Below, piece after piece: positions 24,934-35,973 of a stretch of DNA of 64,000 nt (the stretch's first letter is position 1; each line of letters begins with the position of its first letter). The stretch is from Zhaonella formicivorans. Its GTDB lineage: Bacteria > Bacillota > DUOV01 > Zhaonellaceae. The stretch lies in contig NZ_CP085524.1 of the NCBI RefSeq assembly GCF_004353525.1, forward strand, positions 1,584,142 through 1,648,141, read 5' to 3'. The notes under the pieces were generated by a model. The model saw only the letters and a program-made list of their open reading frames with translations, had not been told where the DNA came from and did not search any database. A program made the translations under genes and the position numbers.

Positions 24934-27588
24934 CTAAGCCTCTCTTTTAAACATGGCCAGCCTTGCTTCCAGTGCTTTTTTCTTGACCAGCATTTCCCTC
25001 TGCTTTTCCTGTTCTTTGGCAATGACTTCCTGAGGCGCTTTGCTTAAAAATCCTTGGTTATTGAGCTTACCGGCCAGCCGCTCCAGTTCTTTACGGGTAG
25101 CTGCCAGCTCTTTTTCCAGGCGCGCGATTTCCAGCTCGAGATCAATTAATCCTTCCAAAGGCAGGTAAATTTCCAAATCACCGACTATTGCTGTAGCAGC
25201 TTTGGCTAACTTTTGCTCCAAACGGGCACAAAGTTTAATTGGCTCCGCATTGGCCAGTTGGGCCAGATATTTCTGACCGGTTTCCATAACTTTATAGTCT
25301 GCTTCACTTTTAGCGGCAATAATTACTTCTGCTTTTTTACCTGGCGGAACGTTCATCTCTGCCCGGATATTCCTGATAGCCCTAATGGCTTCCATAAGGA
25401 GATCCATCTGGCTCTCCGCTTCCGGGAAAATCAAGCTTTTATCTTCAACCGGCCAGGAGGAAAGCATGATTGTTTTCCCTTCATGAGGCAGATGCTGCCA
25501 TATTTCTTCGGTGATGAACGGCATAAAGGGATGCAGCAGTTTTAAAGTATTGCTTAAAACATGATGCAAAACATGCTGGGCCGTATATTTGCTGATGGAA
25601 GTTTCTTTCCCGTAAAGTCTTGGTTTTACCAGCTCGATATACCAGTCACAGAACTGGTTCCAGATGAAATCATAGATTGTTCGGGCCGCTTCGCCCAGTT
25701 CGTATCTTTCCAGATACTGTGTTACCTCCCGCACCGTCTGATTATACTTGGATAAAATCCAGCGGTCGGCCAACATATATTCCGGCTTGGAGCTTCCCGG
25801 TTCATAATCTGCCAGGTTCATCAACACAAACCGTGAAGCATTCCAGATCTTGTTGGTAAAGTTTCTGGTGCCTTCCAGCCGTTCAAAATGGAAACGCAGG
25901 TCATTACCAGGCGTGTTGCCGGTCACCAGCATAAAGCGGAGGGTATCGGCACCGTACTGTTCAATTACCTCAATAGGGTCTACCCCGTTGCCCAAAGACT
26001 TGCTCATCTTCCTGCCCTGGGAATCAAGCACCAGACCGTGGATGAACACTTCCCGGAAAGGCACTTCCTGCATGAATTCCAATGCTGTAAAGATCATCCT
26101 GGCTACCCAGAAAAAGATAATATCACGTCCGGTAACCAGCACCGAAGTGGGGTAAAAATGCTCCAGTTCCGGAGTCTTTTCCGGCCAACCCAAAGTGGAG
26201 AACGGCCAGAGCCCTGAACTGAACCAGGTATCCAAAACATCAGGGTCCTGCTCAAGTTTCCCGCTGCCGCATTCCGGGCATACTTCCGGGTCTGTTGAAG
26301 TGCAGATCATCTTCCCGCAGTCCTGACAGTACCACACGGGGATCCTATGTCCCCACCAGAGCTGGCGGGAAATGCACCAATCCCGGATATTCTCCAGCCA
26401 GCCAAGGTAAATCTTGGTAAACCTTTCGGGTACAAATTTTATCCTACCTTCGACTACAGCTTTAATGGCGGGTTCAGCCAGGGGCTTCATTTTCACAAAC
26501 CACTGACTGGAAACCAAAGGTTCAATTACAGTGTCGCAGCGGTAGCAGTGACCTACAGCATGAGTATGCTCTTCTATTTCAATGAGATACCCCGCTTCTT
26601 CCAAGTCTTTGACAATTTGTTTGCGGCATTCATAGCGGTCCATGCCCTCGTACTTTCCGGCTTCAGCGGTCATTTTACCCTGCTTGTCGATTACCACAAC
26701 CTGGGGCAGGTCATGGCGCAAGGCCATTTCAAAGTCGTTCGGGTCATGAGCCGGCGTAATTTTTACCGCCCCGGAACCAAAAGAAGGATCCACGTAGCTG
26801 TCGGCGATAATGGGAATCTCCCGCCCAACGATAGGGAGGATAACAGTCTTTCCTACCAGCTTAGTATAGCGTTCATCATCGGGATGAACCGCTACCGCCG
26901 TATCGCCCAGCATAGTTTCCGGGCGGGTTGTGGCCACTACAATATATGCCTCTTCACCTTTCACCGGGTATTTCAAATGCCACAGGTGTCCGGGCTGCTC
27001 CTGGTGTTCTACCTCGATATCGGAAATAGTGGTCTGGCATTTGGGACACCAGTTGATGATGTAGTTACCCCGGTAGATCAAACCTTTTTCAAAAAGCCGG
27101 ACAAATACTTCCCTGACCGCCCTGGAGCAGCCTTCATCCATGGTAAAACGCTCCCTGTCCCAGTCACAGGAAGAGCCTAACAAGCGGAGCTGTTTGCTGA
27201 TCCGCCCATGGTATTCATGCTTCCACTCCCAGACCTTCTCCAGAAACTTTTCCCTTCCCAGGTCATATTTGCTGATGCCGTCCTGGGCCAGGTGCTCTTC
27301 TACCCGGGCCTGGGTAGCAATTCCCGCATGGTCTGTGCCCGGCACCCACAGGGCATTGTAGCCCTGCATGCGCCGCCAGCGGATCAGGATATCCTGGAGG
27401 GTATTATCAATAGCATGTCCCAGGTGTAAGGCGCCGGTCACATTAGGCGGCGGCATCACAATGGTAAAAGGCTTTTTGTCCCGCTCTACCTCCGCATGAA
27501 AAAAACCGTTATCTTCCCAAAACTTATACCATTTTTCCTCCACTTCTTTAGGATTGTACGTCGAGGGAATGTTAACTTGTGAGCTCAT
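24934..27588 (-). CDS. valS: Valyl-tRNA synthetase
   Basis: An 884-residue class Ia synthetase. HIGH-type motif [14 protein letters not shown] near residue 47, editing domain with [15 protein letters not shown], zinc-binding CPKC...(near 176) and CQDC/CPEC near 420-445, KMSKS-type [11 protein letters not shown] near 527, and a C-terminal coiled coil ([20 protein letters not shown]). It charges tRNA-Val and edits mischarged threonine. Controlled by the T-box at 27740-28008. Confidence 0.98.
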   Translation of the reverse strand: MSSQVNIPSTYNPKEVEEKWYKFWEDNGFFHAEVERDKKPFTIVMPPPNVTGALHLGHAIDNTLQDILIRWRRMQGYNALWVPGTDHAGIATQARVEEHLAQDGISKYDLGREKFLEKVWEWKHEYHGRISKQLRLLGSSCDWDRERFTMDEGCSRAVREVFVRLFEKGLIYRGNYIINWCPKCQTTISDIEVEHQEQPGHLWHLKYPVKGEEAYIVVATTRPETMLGDTAVAVHPDDERYTKLVGKTVILPIVGREIPIIADSYVDPSFGSGAVKITPAHDPNDFEMALRHDLPQVVVIDKQGKMTAEAGKYEGMDRYECRKQIVKDLEEAGYLIEIEEHTHAVGHCYRCDTVIEPLVSSQWFVKMKPLAEPAIKAVVEGRIKFVPERFTKIYLGWLENIRDWCISRQLWWGHRIPVWYCQDCGKMICTSTDPEVCPECGSGKLEQDPDVLDTWFSSGLWPFSTLGWPEKTPELEHFYPTSVLVTGRDIIFFWVARMIFTALEFMQEVPFREVFIHGLVLDSQGRKMSKSLGNGVDPIEVIEQYGADTLRFMLVTGNTPGNDLRFHFERLEGTRNFTNKIWNASRFVLMNLADYEPGSSKPEYMLADRWILSKYNQTVREVTQYLERYELGEAARTIYDFIWNQFCDWYIELVKPRLYGKETSISKYTAQHVLHHVLSNTLKLLHPFMPFITEEIWQHLPHEGKTIMLSSWPVEDKSLIFPEAESQMDLLMEAIRAIRNIRAEMNVPPGKKAEVIIAAKSEADYKVMETGQKYLAQLANAEPIKLCARLEQKLAKAATAIVGDLEIYLPLEGLIDLELEIARLEKELAATRKELERLAGKLNNQGFLSKAPQEVIAKEQEKQREMLVKKKALEARLAMFKREA

Positions 27589-27616
27589 CTATAAACCTCC
27601 CCTTTACATGAATGTA

Positions 27617-27739
27617 AGACAACAGTTGCTGGTTGTTCGACCGCGTCCTTAATCGTTAGTCCTAAGTGGTTAGCACCAGCCCACGGTCCAGCCCTAATAG
27701 CTAATTGCTAATAACTATTAGCTGATGGCTGACGGCTAA
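27617..27739. repeat. Degenerate heptad array between T-box and valS
   Basis: AATCGTTAGTCC, CTAATAGCTAATTGC and GCTGATGGCTGACGGCTAAC; several parts are mutually complementary. It sits inside the transcribed leader, downstream of the T-box terminator. Confidence 0.7.
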
Positions 27740-28008
27740 CAAAAAATTCCCTCGCCTGTTAAGGACGAAGGAACTCCGCGGTACCACCTTATTTCCGCTT
27801 ACTCGACCCGCCGGGAAAGACGGCTTGTAAAGCAAGCGCACTTAGGTTGCTGTAACGGGCAAACCCGGAAAACTTACTGACTTTCAGTTTACCGCTCCAG
27901 GGCGACATTCTTCCCAACCGGCCTGGGGAACTTCCAGCCAAGGTTCCCCTCTCTTTAAGGCAGCCTGGGAGTACTCCTCCCCTTCATCAACAGTACCCTA
28001 TTAAACTA
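27740..28008 (-). promoter_or_regulatory. T-box riboswitch (tRNA-Val) controlling valS
   Basis: On the minus strand the leader has the conserved T-box sequence AAGGTGGTACCGCGGAG (27774-27790), a terminator (CTTCGTCC with GGCGAGGG, then T6) overlapping it, and a stem-I end of the form GTCGCCCTGGAGCGG, giving a GUC valine specifier codon. It senses uncharged tRNA-Val and lets transcription continue into valS and folC. Confidence 0.95.
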
Positions 28009-28014
28009 AGATTA

Positions 28015-28043
28015 ATATTAGCCATATTATTACCGGCTGTCAA
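28015..28043 (-). promoter_or_regulatory. Promoter of the valS T-box transcript
   Basis: TTGACA (28038-28043) and TAATAT (28015-28020) are separated by exactly 17 bases; transcription would begin near 28008. Confidence 0.8.
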
Positions 28044-28084
28044 GATTGTTACACACTGGCTGCAAAAAACTGTCGAAAAAGACG

Positions 28085-31000
28085 TCAACCGACCTGTTCA
28101 ATTTCCAGACAACCCAAATATTCCTGAATAGGATTAACTGTTATCTGGCTTTGTGACTGCCTTAACTCTGCCAAAAGCCGAACAACCGCTTTGGCAGTAT
28201 CCAAGGAAGTTAAACAGGTTACGCCGTACTCCGCAGCAGTCCTGCGGATCCGGAATCCTAAACGGGAGGGATCTTTACCCTGGGTCAGGGTATTTAGAAC
28301 AATATCAAAATGCTTTTCCCGCAGAAGTTTTAGCAGCTCTGTTTCTCTGCTTTGCTCATCGCCTGTTTCCAGCACTGTCAAACCTGCTTGCCGCAGCACC
28401 TTAGCAGTTCCGGGAGTAGCATAGATTGTGTAGCCAAGCTGCGCCAGTTCTTGTAACAACGGCAAAGATTCTCTCTTATCCCGTTCAGCAATGGCAGCAA
28501 GGACCTTCCCCCTCTGCGGTAAATCATATCCCGCTGCTACCAATCCCTTATATAAAGCCCCGGATAAACTATAGTCTATTCCCATAACCTCTCCGGTGGA
28601 CTTCATTTCCGGCCCAAGAGAAACATCGGTTTGCTGCAGCTTAGCCAGCGAGAATACGGGAACTTTAACGGCAAAATGAGCTGCCGGGGGATATAAACCC
28701 GTCCCATAGCCTTGGTCCTTGAGCCTTTCACCTAAAATTACTTTGGTTGCAATAGCCGTTAAAGGGATCCCTGTCACCTTACTCAGGAAAGGGACAGTCC
28801 TACTGGAACGAGGATTTACTTCCAGCACAAACACCTCATCACCTTGTACTATAAACTGGATATTAAACAGCCCCTTAACAGCCAGCGCCTTAGCCAGCAG
28901 TTTGGTATATTCTATAATCCTGCTTACGGCTTTGTGACTCAAATCAAAGGCCGGGTATACCGCAATGCTGTCCCCTGAATGAACTCCGGGCCTTTCAATA
29001 TGCTGCATGATTCCGGGGATTAACACTTCCTCGCAGTCCGAGACGGCATCCACCTCTACTTCGGTTCCTGAGAAATATTTGTCGATCAATACGGGGCAGT
29101 CTTGGGATAATTCCAGGGCCTCTGTCAAATAGTGCAGCAGTTCTTCCTGGTTGTATACAATCTCCATTCCCCTGCCCCCTATAACATAAGAGGGCCGGAC
29201 CATTACAGGATACCCCAGGTTTGCTGCAATTTGCACTGCTTCTTCCGGGCTTGCAGCTCCTGAGCCGGGGGGTTTGGGAATCCCTAGGTCTGTTAACAGC
29301 CGGTCAAACTTATCCCTGTCCTCCGCCAAATCTATTGCCTCCAAAGTAGTACCTAAAATGGGCACCCCCCAAGCAGCCAACCCTTTTGCTAAATTAATGG
29401 CTGTTTGTCCCCCGAACTGCACAATCACCCCTTCGGGCTGCTCTTTATCTAAAATATGCATTACATCTTCCACAGTCAACGGTTCGAAGTAAAGTTTGTC
29501 AGCTATATCAAAATCAGTGCTCACTGTTTCGGGATTATTATTAACAGCTATGGCTGTAATGCCAGCTTCTTTCAAAGCCCGGGTACATTCCACTGCCCCG
29601 TAATCAAACTCTATGCCCTGACCGATACGGATTGGTCCGGAACCAAGCACCGCAATTTTCCGTCCGGGTTTCAACTCAACCTCGTCTTGCCAATCGTAGG
29701 TAGAGTAATAATATGGGGTTAAAGCAGCAAATTCAGCAGCGCACGTATCCACCATCTTATAAACCGGACAAATGCCTTGTTCTTTCCTAAACTCCCTAAC
29801 GGCTTTTTCTGATACCCCCAAAAGTTCAGCCACCCGGGTATCGCTAATACCAAGTACCTTAGCTTTTTGTACCTGTTCTTTGTTTAAAACGCCACGATTG
29901 CCTTGCAGTTCTTGCTCCTGAACTGCGATCTTATGCATTTTGGCCAAAAAGAAAAGATCTATTTTTGTTAATTCAGCTACTTCGAGCACATTTAATCCCC
30001 GGTGAAAAGCCTCAAAAATATAAAAGATACGCAAATCACTGGCCAGCCGCAGTTGTTCCTGGATTTCCTGCAATGAAGCCTGTTTAATCTTCCACAGGTG
30101 TTGGCTGCCGTTGCTTAATTCCAGTCCCCGCAATCCTTTGAGTAATGCCCTTTCAAAAGTCCGGTCTATAGCCATCGCCTCTCCAGTGGCCTTCATCTGA
30201 GTCCCTAAAGTCCTTTCTCCCCGCAGTTTATCAAAGGGAAAACGCGGTATCTTTACTACAACATAGTCCAAAGCAGGTTCAAAGCATGAAGTTGTACCGG
30301 TAATTTTATTTTGAATTTGGTCCAGAGTATAACCCACGGCAATTTTGGCTGCAACCCTGGCAATAGGATAACCTGTCGCTTTGGACGCCAAAGCGCTGGA
30401 ACGGCTTACCCTGGGGTTGACTTCAATTACATAGTAGCTTAAACTCTGAGGGTCCAGGGCAAACTGGACATTACATCCCCCCTCAATCTTTAAAGCCCTG
30501 ATAATCTTTAAAGCTGCGGCGCGCAACATTTGGTGTTCCACGTCTGACAAGGTTTGTACCGGAGCTACCACAATACTGTCACCGGTATGGATGCCAACGG
30601 GGTCAACGTTTTCCATGCTGCAGACAGCCAGGCAGTTATCATTTCCGTCCCTGATTACTTCATATTCTATTTCCTTCCATCCTACCACAGAACGCTCTAT
30701 CAATACCTGTCCAACCGGACTGGCCTTGAGCCCCCGGAAAGCAATGGTCTTTACTTCTTCTTCACTGGTAGCTATGCCGCCTCCTGTGCCACCTAATGTA
30801 TAAGCAGGACGGATAATCACCGGATAACCTATAGATCGGGCGTATTTTACCGCTTCTTCTTCAGTTTTGGCGATAAAGCTTTCCAGAACAGGTTCGCCGA
30901 TTGACTCCATGCACTTTTTAAACAGCTCCCGGTCTTCTGATTGTTCTATTGCTTCCAAAGGAGTACCCAGCAGTTGCACACCATAATTCTTTAAAACTCC

Positions 31001-31312
31001 TTTGCGGTCCAGTTCCGAGGCTAAATTTAATCCGATCTGACCTCCCATGGTAGGTAGTATTCCTTGCGGCCGCTCTTTTGCGATGATGCGGGTTAGAAAT
31101 TCCGCAGTCAGTGGTTCAAAATAGATACGATGGGCCATATCCGCCTCAGTCATGATGGTAGCAGGGTTGCTGTTAGCCAGTACTATTTCCAGCCCTTCCT
31201 CCATCAGTGCCCGGCAAGCCTGGGTCCCGGCGTAATCGAATTCAGCGCCCTGGCCGATTACAATAGGCCCGGAACCGATTACCAGCACCTTGAGCATTTC
31301 TTTTTTTGGCAT
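28085..31312 (-). CDS. carB: Carbamoyl phosphate synthase large subunit
   Basis: A 1075-residue protein with two homologous ATP-grasp halves ([20 protein letters not shown] at residue 12 and [16 protein letters not shown] near 560, [20 protein letters not shown] and [15 protein letters not shown]) and a C-terminal MGS allosteric domain ([17 protein letters not shown] near 950). With CarA it makes carbamoyl phosphate from glutamine, bicarbonate and two ATP for pyrimidines and arginine. It follows carA after 107 bases. Confidence 0.98.
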   Translation of the reverse strand: MPKKEMLKVLVIGSGPIVIGQGAEFDYAGTQACRALMEEGLEIVLANSNPATIMTEADMAHRIYFEPLTAEFLTRIIAKERPQGILPTMGGQIGLNLASELDRKGVLKNYGVQLLGTPLEAIEQSEDRELFKKCMESIGEPVLESFIAKTEEEAVKYARSIGYPVIIRPAYTLGGTGGGIATSEEEVKTIAFRGLKASPVGQVLIERSVVGWKEIEYEVIRDGNDNCLAVCSMENVDPVGIHTGDSIVVAPVQTLSDVEHQMLRAAALKIIRALKIEGGCNVQFALDPQSLSYYVIEVNPRVSRSSALASKATGYPIARVAAKIAVGYTLDQIQNKITGTTSCFEPALDYVVVKIPRFPFDKLRGERTLGTQMKATGEAMAIDRTFERALLKGLRGLELSNGSQHLWKIKQASLQEIQEQLRLASDLRIFYIFEAFHRGLNVLEVAELTKIDLFFLAKMHKIAVQEQELQGNRGVLNKEQVQKAKVLGISDTRVAELLGVSEKAVREFRKEQGICPVYKMVDTCAAEFAALTPYYYSTYDWQDEVELKPGRKIAVLGSGPIRIGQGIEFDYGAVECTRALKEAGITAIAVNNNPETVSTDFDIADKLYFEPLTVEDVMHILDKEQPEGVIVQFGGQTAINLAKGLAAWGVPILGTTLEAIDLAEDRDKFDRLLTDLGIPKPPGSGAASPEEAVQIAANLGYPVMVRPSYVIGGRGMEIVYNQEELLHYLTEALELSQDCPVLIDKYFSGTEVEVDAVSDCEEVLIPGIMQHIERPGVHSGDSIAVYPAFDLSHKAVSRIIEYTKLLAKALAVKGLFNIQFIVQGDEVFVLEVNPRSSRTVPFLSKVTGIPLTAIATKVILGERLKDQGYGTGLYPPAAHFAVKVPVFSLAKLQQTDVSLGPEMKSTGEVMGIDYSLSGALYKGLVAAGYDLPQRGKVLAAIAERDKRESLPLLQELAQLGYTIYATPGTAKVLRQAGLTVLETGDEQSRETELLKLLREKHFDIVLNTLTQGKDPSRLGFRIRRTAAEYGVTCLTSLDTAKAVVRLLAELRQSQSQITVNPIQEYLGCLEIEQVG

Positions 31313-31419
31313 TTCCCCTCTCCCCCTTTTGCGCCAAGATTGGCTAAACTTTTATAGCTCGCAAGAACCTATCTATATTCCACAGAGCGACTAACGACTA
31401 CGGCTAACGACTCATTTAA

Positions 31420-32514
31420 CTAGCCGGCAACCTGCTGTATAGCACGACGAAGCTTAACTGCGTCAAGGAATTGGCGGAAAATATACTCGCTGTCCTGCGG
31501 TCCCGGGGCCCCTTCAGGATGAAACTGGACTGAAAAAACAGGCAATTTGCGATGCCTGATGCCTTCCACAGTACCGTCAAATAAGCTGATATGAGATATT
31601 TCAGTTTCATCACCGGGCAAGGAATTGGCTTCCAAAGCATAGCCATGGTTTTGGGCCGTCATAAACACTCTTCCTGTTTTCAAATCTTTCACCGGGTGAT
31701 TGCCACCCCTGTGGCCGAAAGGCAGCTTATATGTTTTACCCCCTAAAGTTAAACCTAACAATTGATGTCCTAAGCAAACCCCTAAAACCGGTACTTTTTC
31801 CAGCACTGCTGAAACAGTCTTGGTAACATGACGGATGTTTTCAGGGTCACCGGGCCCATTGGATAAGATAATTCCATCGGGACGATAATCCATTATTTGC
31901 TCGGCCGGGGCGTCAAATGGCACAACAATTAGTTTGCAACCGTTTTTTTGGAACCAGCGTAAAATGTTTTGTTTAACGCCGAAATCCATAACTACCATTT
32001 TTAGCGGACCGCCGGGTAAGACATAGGGTTTTGCCGTCGACACCTTGGCAACCGGGCAGTTTTCCCCCGGCGCCAGGTTATGAAGCTGGAGCAGCAATTC
32101 CTCCGGACTATAATCCCCTGCTGCCACTATGCCCCTTAAAGTACCATGGCGACGCAGATGCAATGTTAAAGCTCTGGTATCGACCCCTTGCAAGCCAATC
32201 ACTTGCTGGTCAACTAAAAACTCTTCCAATTTGCCGTAAGCCCGCCAGTTATTTGGTTCGGTACAAAGTTGATGAACAACAAACCCGTTGGCATAGGAGC
32301 ATACCGCCTCCATGTCCTCCCGGTTTACACCGTAATTACCGATGAGAGCATATGTCATCACCACAATCTGGCCGCAATAGGAAGGGTCGGTCAAGATCTG
32401 CTGATAGCCGGTCATGGAAGTATTAAAAACAACTTCACCTGCTTTTTTACCCTCATATCCAAAGCCCTTACCTTGAAATACAGTTCCGTCTTCCAGCACC
32501 AAAAGCCCAATCAC
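31420..32514 (-). CDS. carA: Carbamoyl phosphate synthase small (glutaminase) subunit
   Basis: A 364-residue subunit. The N-terminal CPSase domain (FNTSMTGYQQILTDPSY) precedes a class I glutamine amidotransferase with the catalytic cysteine in VPVLGVCLGHQLLGL near residue 243 and histidine-glutamate in FSVQFHPEGAPGP near 325. It supplies ammonia to CarB. The PyrR attenuator lies upstream. Confidence 0.98.
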   Translation of the reverse strand: MIGLLVLEDGTVFQGKGFGYEGKKAGEVVFNTSMTGYQQILTDPSYCGQIVVMTYALIGNYGVNREDMEAVCSYANGFVVHQLCTEPNNWRAYGKLEEFLVDQQVIGLQGVDTRALTLHLRRHGTLRGIVAAGDYSPEELLLQLHNLAPGENCPVAKVSTAKPYVLPGGPLKMVVMDFGVKQNILRWFQKNGCKLIVVPFDAPAEQIMDYRPDGIILSNGPGDPENIRHVTKTVSAVLEKVPVLGVCLGHQLLGLTLGGKTYKLPFGHRGGNHPVKDLKTGRVFMTAQNHGYALEANSLPGDETEISHISLFDGTVEGIRHRKLPVFSVQFHPEGAPGPQDSEYIFRQFLDAVKLRRAIQQVAG

Positions 32515-32554
32515 GTTTTACACCACCTTTATTTGACGTGTTACAAACAGAGAC

Positions 32555-32643
32555 CAAAAAAAGCCTCCTTGCGCGTACAGCAAGAAGGCCTAAAAAAGCA
32601 TTGTTTTTAAGCTTTTTCACCTCCTTACTAGCCTCGCGGGACT
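32555..32643 (-). promoter_or_regulatory. PyrR-type attenuator upstream of carAB
   Basis: On the minus strand AGTCCCGCGAGGCT (32630-32643) matches the PyrR binding-loop consensus ARUCCNGNGAGGYU. Further on GCCTTCTTGC pairs with GCAAGGAGGC around an eight-base loop and is followed by T7 (32555-32590), an intrinsic terminator. With UMP bound, PyrR is expected to favour termination before carA. A pyrimidine attenuator here makes carAB a PyrR target. Confidence 0.88.
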
Positions 32644-32761
32644 AGAGTTAAAGGAGCAACATATTACAGCTAGATTAGCACTGTATACAACTAGCCATGT
32701 TGTTCATTTGTTGTTATATATACTAAACCAAAGTTTCAAAGAAAGCAATAGTTATTTTAGC

Positions 32762-33184
32762 TCATTGTTTATTTGAGGCGCTAAATTTTGCCTGAGTGCT
32801 TTTCTTTTTCTTCCGTTTGGCCCTGGCCACATTAACTCCGCAAGCCCCGGCCATACCGGCCAGCAAGCTTCCGGGAAAAACTGCTAATATGAATTCCGAC
32901 AAAGATATGGCCTTAGGAAGGAGTGTTATGGAGAATACAATGCTCAAAAGGCAAATCGTAAAACCAACAGCTCCCCCACTAAAAGCTCCTCTTTTACCGT
33001 TCAAATACCCTGCCAAAAAACTTCCCGCCAAAAGACTCCCCGTAGTTACGTAACCCATGTATGAGGATAGATAGACAAAGCCAGCCCCACTAAAAACAGC
33101 AGCAGCTAACCCCAAAGCCACAAAAAGTATGCTGCCGGTTATACTTAAAGCCAATCCTCCCAGCACGGCTTTTATTGTTCTCAT
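32762..33184 (-). CDS. Small membrane protein, TIGR04086/YrzE-like
   Basis: A 140-residue protein with four hydrophobic helices (AVLGGLALSITGSILFVALG, GYVTTGSLLAGSFLAGYLNG, AVGFTICLLSIVFSITLL, ILAVFPGSLLAGMAGACGV) and a basic C-terminal tail (RAKRKKKKSTQ). The pattern fits the Firmicutes TIGR04086 membrane family, function unknown. Start at 33184 (MRTIKAVL) has GGGGGTGG upstream; a start 15 codons earlier lacks one. Confidence 0.7.
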   Translation of the reverse strand: MRTIKAVLGGLALSITGSILFVALGLAAAVFSGAGFVYLSSYMGYVTTGSLLAGSFLAGYLNGKRGAFSGGAVGFTICLLSIVFSITLLPKAISLSEFILAVFPGSLLAGMAGACGVNVARAKRKKKKSTQAKFSASNKQ

Positions 33185-33332
33185 CAGAGCCACCCCCAAG
33201 CAAAATTTTGGCTGCAGCCTAATTACCATATGATACGCAGAAAAAATACTTTTTATAACCGCTCATTCTTGACGCTGCGCCAATTTGCATGGAAAATGGA
33301 TCCAAGAGTAATTGCCAAGGAAGTGATTATAA

Positions 33333-34217
33333 ATGAAGTTTTCCACGCAGAGCAAAGCTGATTTGCTGCTAATCGGAGTTACTGCTGTCTGGGGGTTAAC
33401 CTTTGTGGTAGTCAAAAACGCTTTGGCTGATATCACTCCCTTTTATTTTAACGCCGTGCGCTTTGCCATTGCCTTTATGTTTTTAGTGATGTTTTGTTTC
33501 AAAAATAAGGAACTATTTTCGCGGGAGATGATGCTGAAGGGCTTCCTGCTGGGGCTGTTTCTATTTGGCGGCTACAGCTTGCAAACCATTGGTTTAAACT
33601 ATACCACCGCCTCCAACTCAGGCTTTATCACCGGCCTGACAGTAGTGATTGTACCGCTGCTCATGATCGTCCTTGAACGGCAACTGCCCTCGGGCTATGC
33701 CGTTTTAGGAGCAGCTTGTGCTGCCATCGGCCTGGCCCTGCTTTCCCTGGAAAGTAACCTGAGTCTCAACATAGGCGATTTGTTGACGTTGGGGTGTGCC
33801 CTCTGTTTTGCCTTGCATATAGTACTGGTGGGACGCTATGCCAACAGTTTCCCTACCCTGCCTTTTGTGACGGTGCAGGTCGGAGCGGTAGCACTATCCA
33901 GCGGACTGGTTGGCTGGTGGCAGGAGCCTGTTCCCGGCTCCTTCACTTTTGAGGTATGGCTGGCTCTCCTAATCACAGCGATTCCGGCCACTTCCCTTGC
34001 CTACCTAATTCAAAACTGGGCCCAGAGATTCACCACCCCCACCAGGACAGCTATAATCTTTGCCTTGGAACCTGTCTTTAGCATGCTTTTTGCCTTTTTA
34101 CTCTTAAAGGAATTTTTTACGGGCAGGGACTTGGCCGGAGCGGCGCTGATGCTTTCAGGGATGCTTTTAGCGGAGCTAAAAGGTCACTCAGATTTGTCAA
34201 CATTTGACTCAGCTTAA
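33333..34217 (+). CDS. EamA/DMT-family exporter
   Basis: A 294-residue protein with ten hydrophobic segments forming two EamA repeats (LLIGVTAVWGLTFVVVKNAL at the start; LLTLGCALCFALHIVLVGR near 150; IIFALEPVFSMLFAFLLLKE near 250). It is a metabolite or drug exporter; substrate unknown. One of two plus-strand chromosomal genes in this region. Confidence 0.85.
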   Translation: MKFSTQSKADLLLIGVTAVWGLTFVVVKNALADITPFYFNAVRFAIAFMFLVMFCFKNKELFSREMMLKGFLLGLFLFGGYSLQTIGLNYTTASNSGFITGLTVVIVPLLMIVLERQLPSGYAVLGAACAAIGLALLSLESNLSLNIGDLLTLGCALCFALHIVLVGRYANSFPTLPFVTVQVGAVALSSGLVGWWQEPVPGSFTFEVWLALLITAIPATSLAYLIQNWAQRFTTPTRTAIIFALEPVFSMLFAFLLLKEFFTGRDLAGAALMLSGMLLAELKGHSDLSTFDSA

Positions 34218-34345
34218 TTCCTTGTTGGCTTGGGATAATATAGCTGATTTTTGCTACTAATTTTGACTTACAAGGTAGGGGATTTCCCAAAGGTTGGCGA
34301 ATTTTTTCCATATCAAATTAAACAGCTGACATAGGAGGCTCTTTC

Positions 34346-35197
34346 ATGAGTAATATTCAGATTATTACCGATAGTACCAATGATTTGACTCCCGGAATGC
34401 TTGCAGAGATGAATGTGGCTATCGTGCCTCTCTACGTCACCTTTAGGGACAGGGACTACAAAGACGGGGTCGACATTACTCCCCAAGAACTTTTCCGGCT
34501 GGTTAAGGAAAAAGGTTTCCTGCCTAAAACTGCGGCTCCTTCACCGGGAGATTTCACAGAAGTTTTTAAGACGTATGTCGAACAAGGGAAAGACGTTCTC
34601 TATATTGGTATTTCATCGCAAATATCCGCAACAATACGAAACGCACTATTGGCAGCTCAGGAATTTCCTAAAGGGAGAATAGAAATCGTGGACTCTCTAA
34701 ACCTTTCTTCCGGTATTGGAAGCTTGGTCAGACTAGCCTGGATTATGAATCAAAAAGGTGTTAGCCTGGGCAAACTGGCGGAGAAGGTACGAAATCTGGT
34801 TCCGAAAGTACAGGTATCCTTTGTAATAGATACTCTTGAGTACCTTTACAAGGGCGGACGCTGTAACGCTCTTCAGCGATTTATGGGTAGCCTATTTCAT
34901 ATTCACCCCATTGTACAAGTTACAGAAGGAAAGATGATCCTTGCTGAAAATATCAGGGGGAAAATGAGAAAAGCTGTAGACATAATGTTAGAAAAAACTA
35001 TTGAGGACAAAGATAACATTGGGTATGATACTATCATCATTACGGGTTCAGAAGGTAGTGAAGAAGAGGCAAAATATTTAAAATCCAAGCTTTTGGAACA
35101 TACCGGAATCGAAAACATATATTTAACCCAAGCAGGCTGTGTTATTTCTTCCCATTGTGGTCCCAGGACAATTGGAATAATATATGTGCGCAAATAA
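34346..35197 (+). CDS. DegV-family fatty-acid-binding protein
   Basis: A 283-residue DegV protein. TDSTNDLTPGML at residue 8, FLPKTAAPSPGDF with the lipid-contact serine and threonine near 65, GISSQISATIRNA near 93, and TLEYLYKGGRCNALQRFMG near 165. Members bind fatty acids and present them to FakA kinase. AGGAGG lies eight bases before the start. No fakA neighbour is present. Confidence 0.9.
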   Translation: MSNIQIITDSTNDLTPGMLAEMNVAIVPLYVTFRDRDYKDGVDITPQELFRLVKEKGFLPKTAAPSPGDFTEVFKTYVEQGKDVLYIGISSQISATIRNALLAAQEFPKGRIEIVDSLNLSSGIGSLVRLAWIMNQKGVSLGKLAEKVRNLVPKVQVSFVIDTLEYLYKGGRCNALQRFMGSLFHIHPIVQVTEGKMILAENIRGKMRKAVDIMLEKTIEDKDNIGYDTIIITGSEGSEEEAKYLKSKLLEHTGIENIYLTQAGCVISSHCGPRTIGIIYVRK

Positions 35198-35214
35198 TAG
35201 CCGTGTAGAGCAAA

Positions 35215-35253
35215 GTTTGACCGGGGATTTCTTCCCAGCACCCCCGGTCAAAC
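35215..35253 (+). terminator. Hairpin after degV
   Basis: TTTGACCGGGG pairs with CCCCGGTCAAA around a short loop. It may work with the next hairpin (35269-35297). Confidence 0.5.
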
Positions 35254-35268
35254 TGTTAAGATATGCCA

Positions 35269-35297
35269 AAGCCCCCGAATATTCGGGGGCTTGCTTT
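35269..35297. terminator. Bidirectional terminator between degV and trpP-like
   Basis: GCCCCCGAAT pairs with ATTCGGGGGC, with A-rich and T-rich tracts on each side. The genes on both strands converge here. Confidence 0.85.
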
Positions 35298-35814
35298 ACG
35301 CTTGTCTTGTCTTTTCGACTAAAGATTTGCTGAAAGTAATTACCGGATACAAGACTGCAATTGCAATAGTATTAAGCACAGTGGCCGGAAGAACTACCGT
35401 GGTAAATAAGATACTGAACGGCGCCGGCAAACCCACAATACTTAGTGCGCTTAATAAGAATACTGTGCCGCTAAATGCGGTACCTATAAGGGACAGAATA
35501 TAGCAAATATAGGGATTAGGAATACGATCCTTTAACAAAGTTACAATGCCAAAAGCGAATAATGAAGTCAACGGTTTGTCAATTATATTTGGTATCTGAC
35601 CTCCGGGAAAACCTGTTGTCAATGCCGCCAAAAGCCCGGCAATTACACCTGCTGTCAACACAACTCTGATGTTTGGCTTTAAAACGATGATAATGAAAAG
35701 CATGGCTAAAGCAACATCAGGTTTCATGCCAGCCCCGTAGGCAGGCATTATAATTCTAAGTACCGTTCCTACCGCCAAAAGCAGCGCAATCAGGGTCATG
35801 TCTCTTAAACTCAT
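35296..35814 (-). CDS. TrpP-like tryptophan transporter
   Basis: A 172-residue membrane protein of about six helices. LAVGTVLRIIMPAYGAGMKPD near residue 14 and GFPGGQIPNIIDKPLTSL near 68 resemble the TrpP family of S-component-like tryptophan transporters. No T-box or TRAP site is obvious upstream. Alternative: another ECF-type S component. Confidence 0.75.
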   Translation of the reverse strand: MSLRDMTLIALLLAVGTVLRIIMPAYGAGMKPDVALAMLFIIIVLKPNIRVVLTAGVIAGLLAALTTGFPGGQIPNIIDKPLTSLFAFGIVTLLKDRIPNPYICYILSLIGTAFSGTVFLLSALSIVGLPAPFSILFTTVVLPATVLNTIAIAVLYPVITFSKSLVEKTRQA

Positions 35815-35973
35815 CTCATCTCACCTCATTATATTTTTTTAAAACTCTACTGCACTGTGCTACACTATGCTCTCCTCAAGAGACCCCTCCTTCTGCTTGC
35901 AATCTTGTGTAATATGGAAATGATACTATAATAAATAAATTTTGTAAAGCTACTTTTTATAAAAATGATGTTA

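Noticed and set aside
26347-27180. 277-codon open frame on the plus strand
   Set aside because: It is fully antisense to valS, whose motifs are all present; no ribosome binding site or family pattern.
32690-32740. TTGAAA and TATATA as the carAB promoter
   Set aside because: Spacing is wrong (11 bases) and the alternative -10 is poor; position of the promoter was left open.
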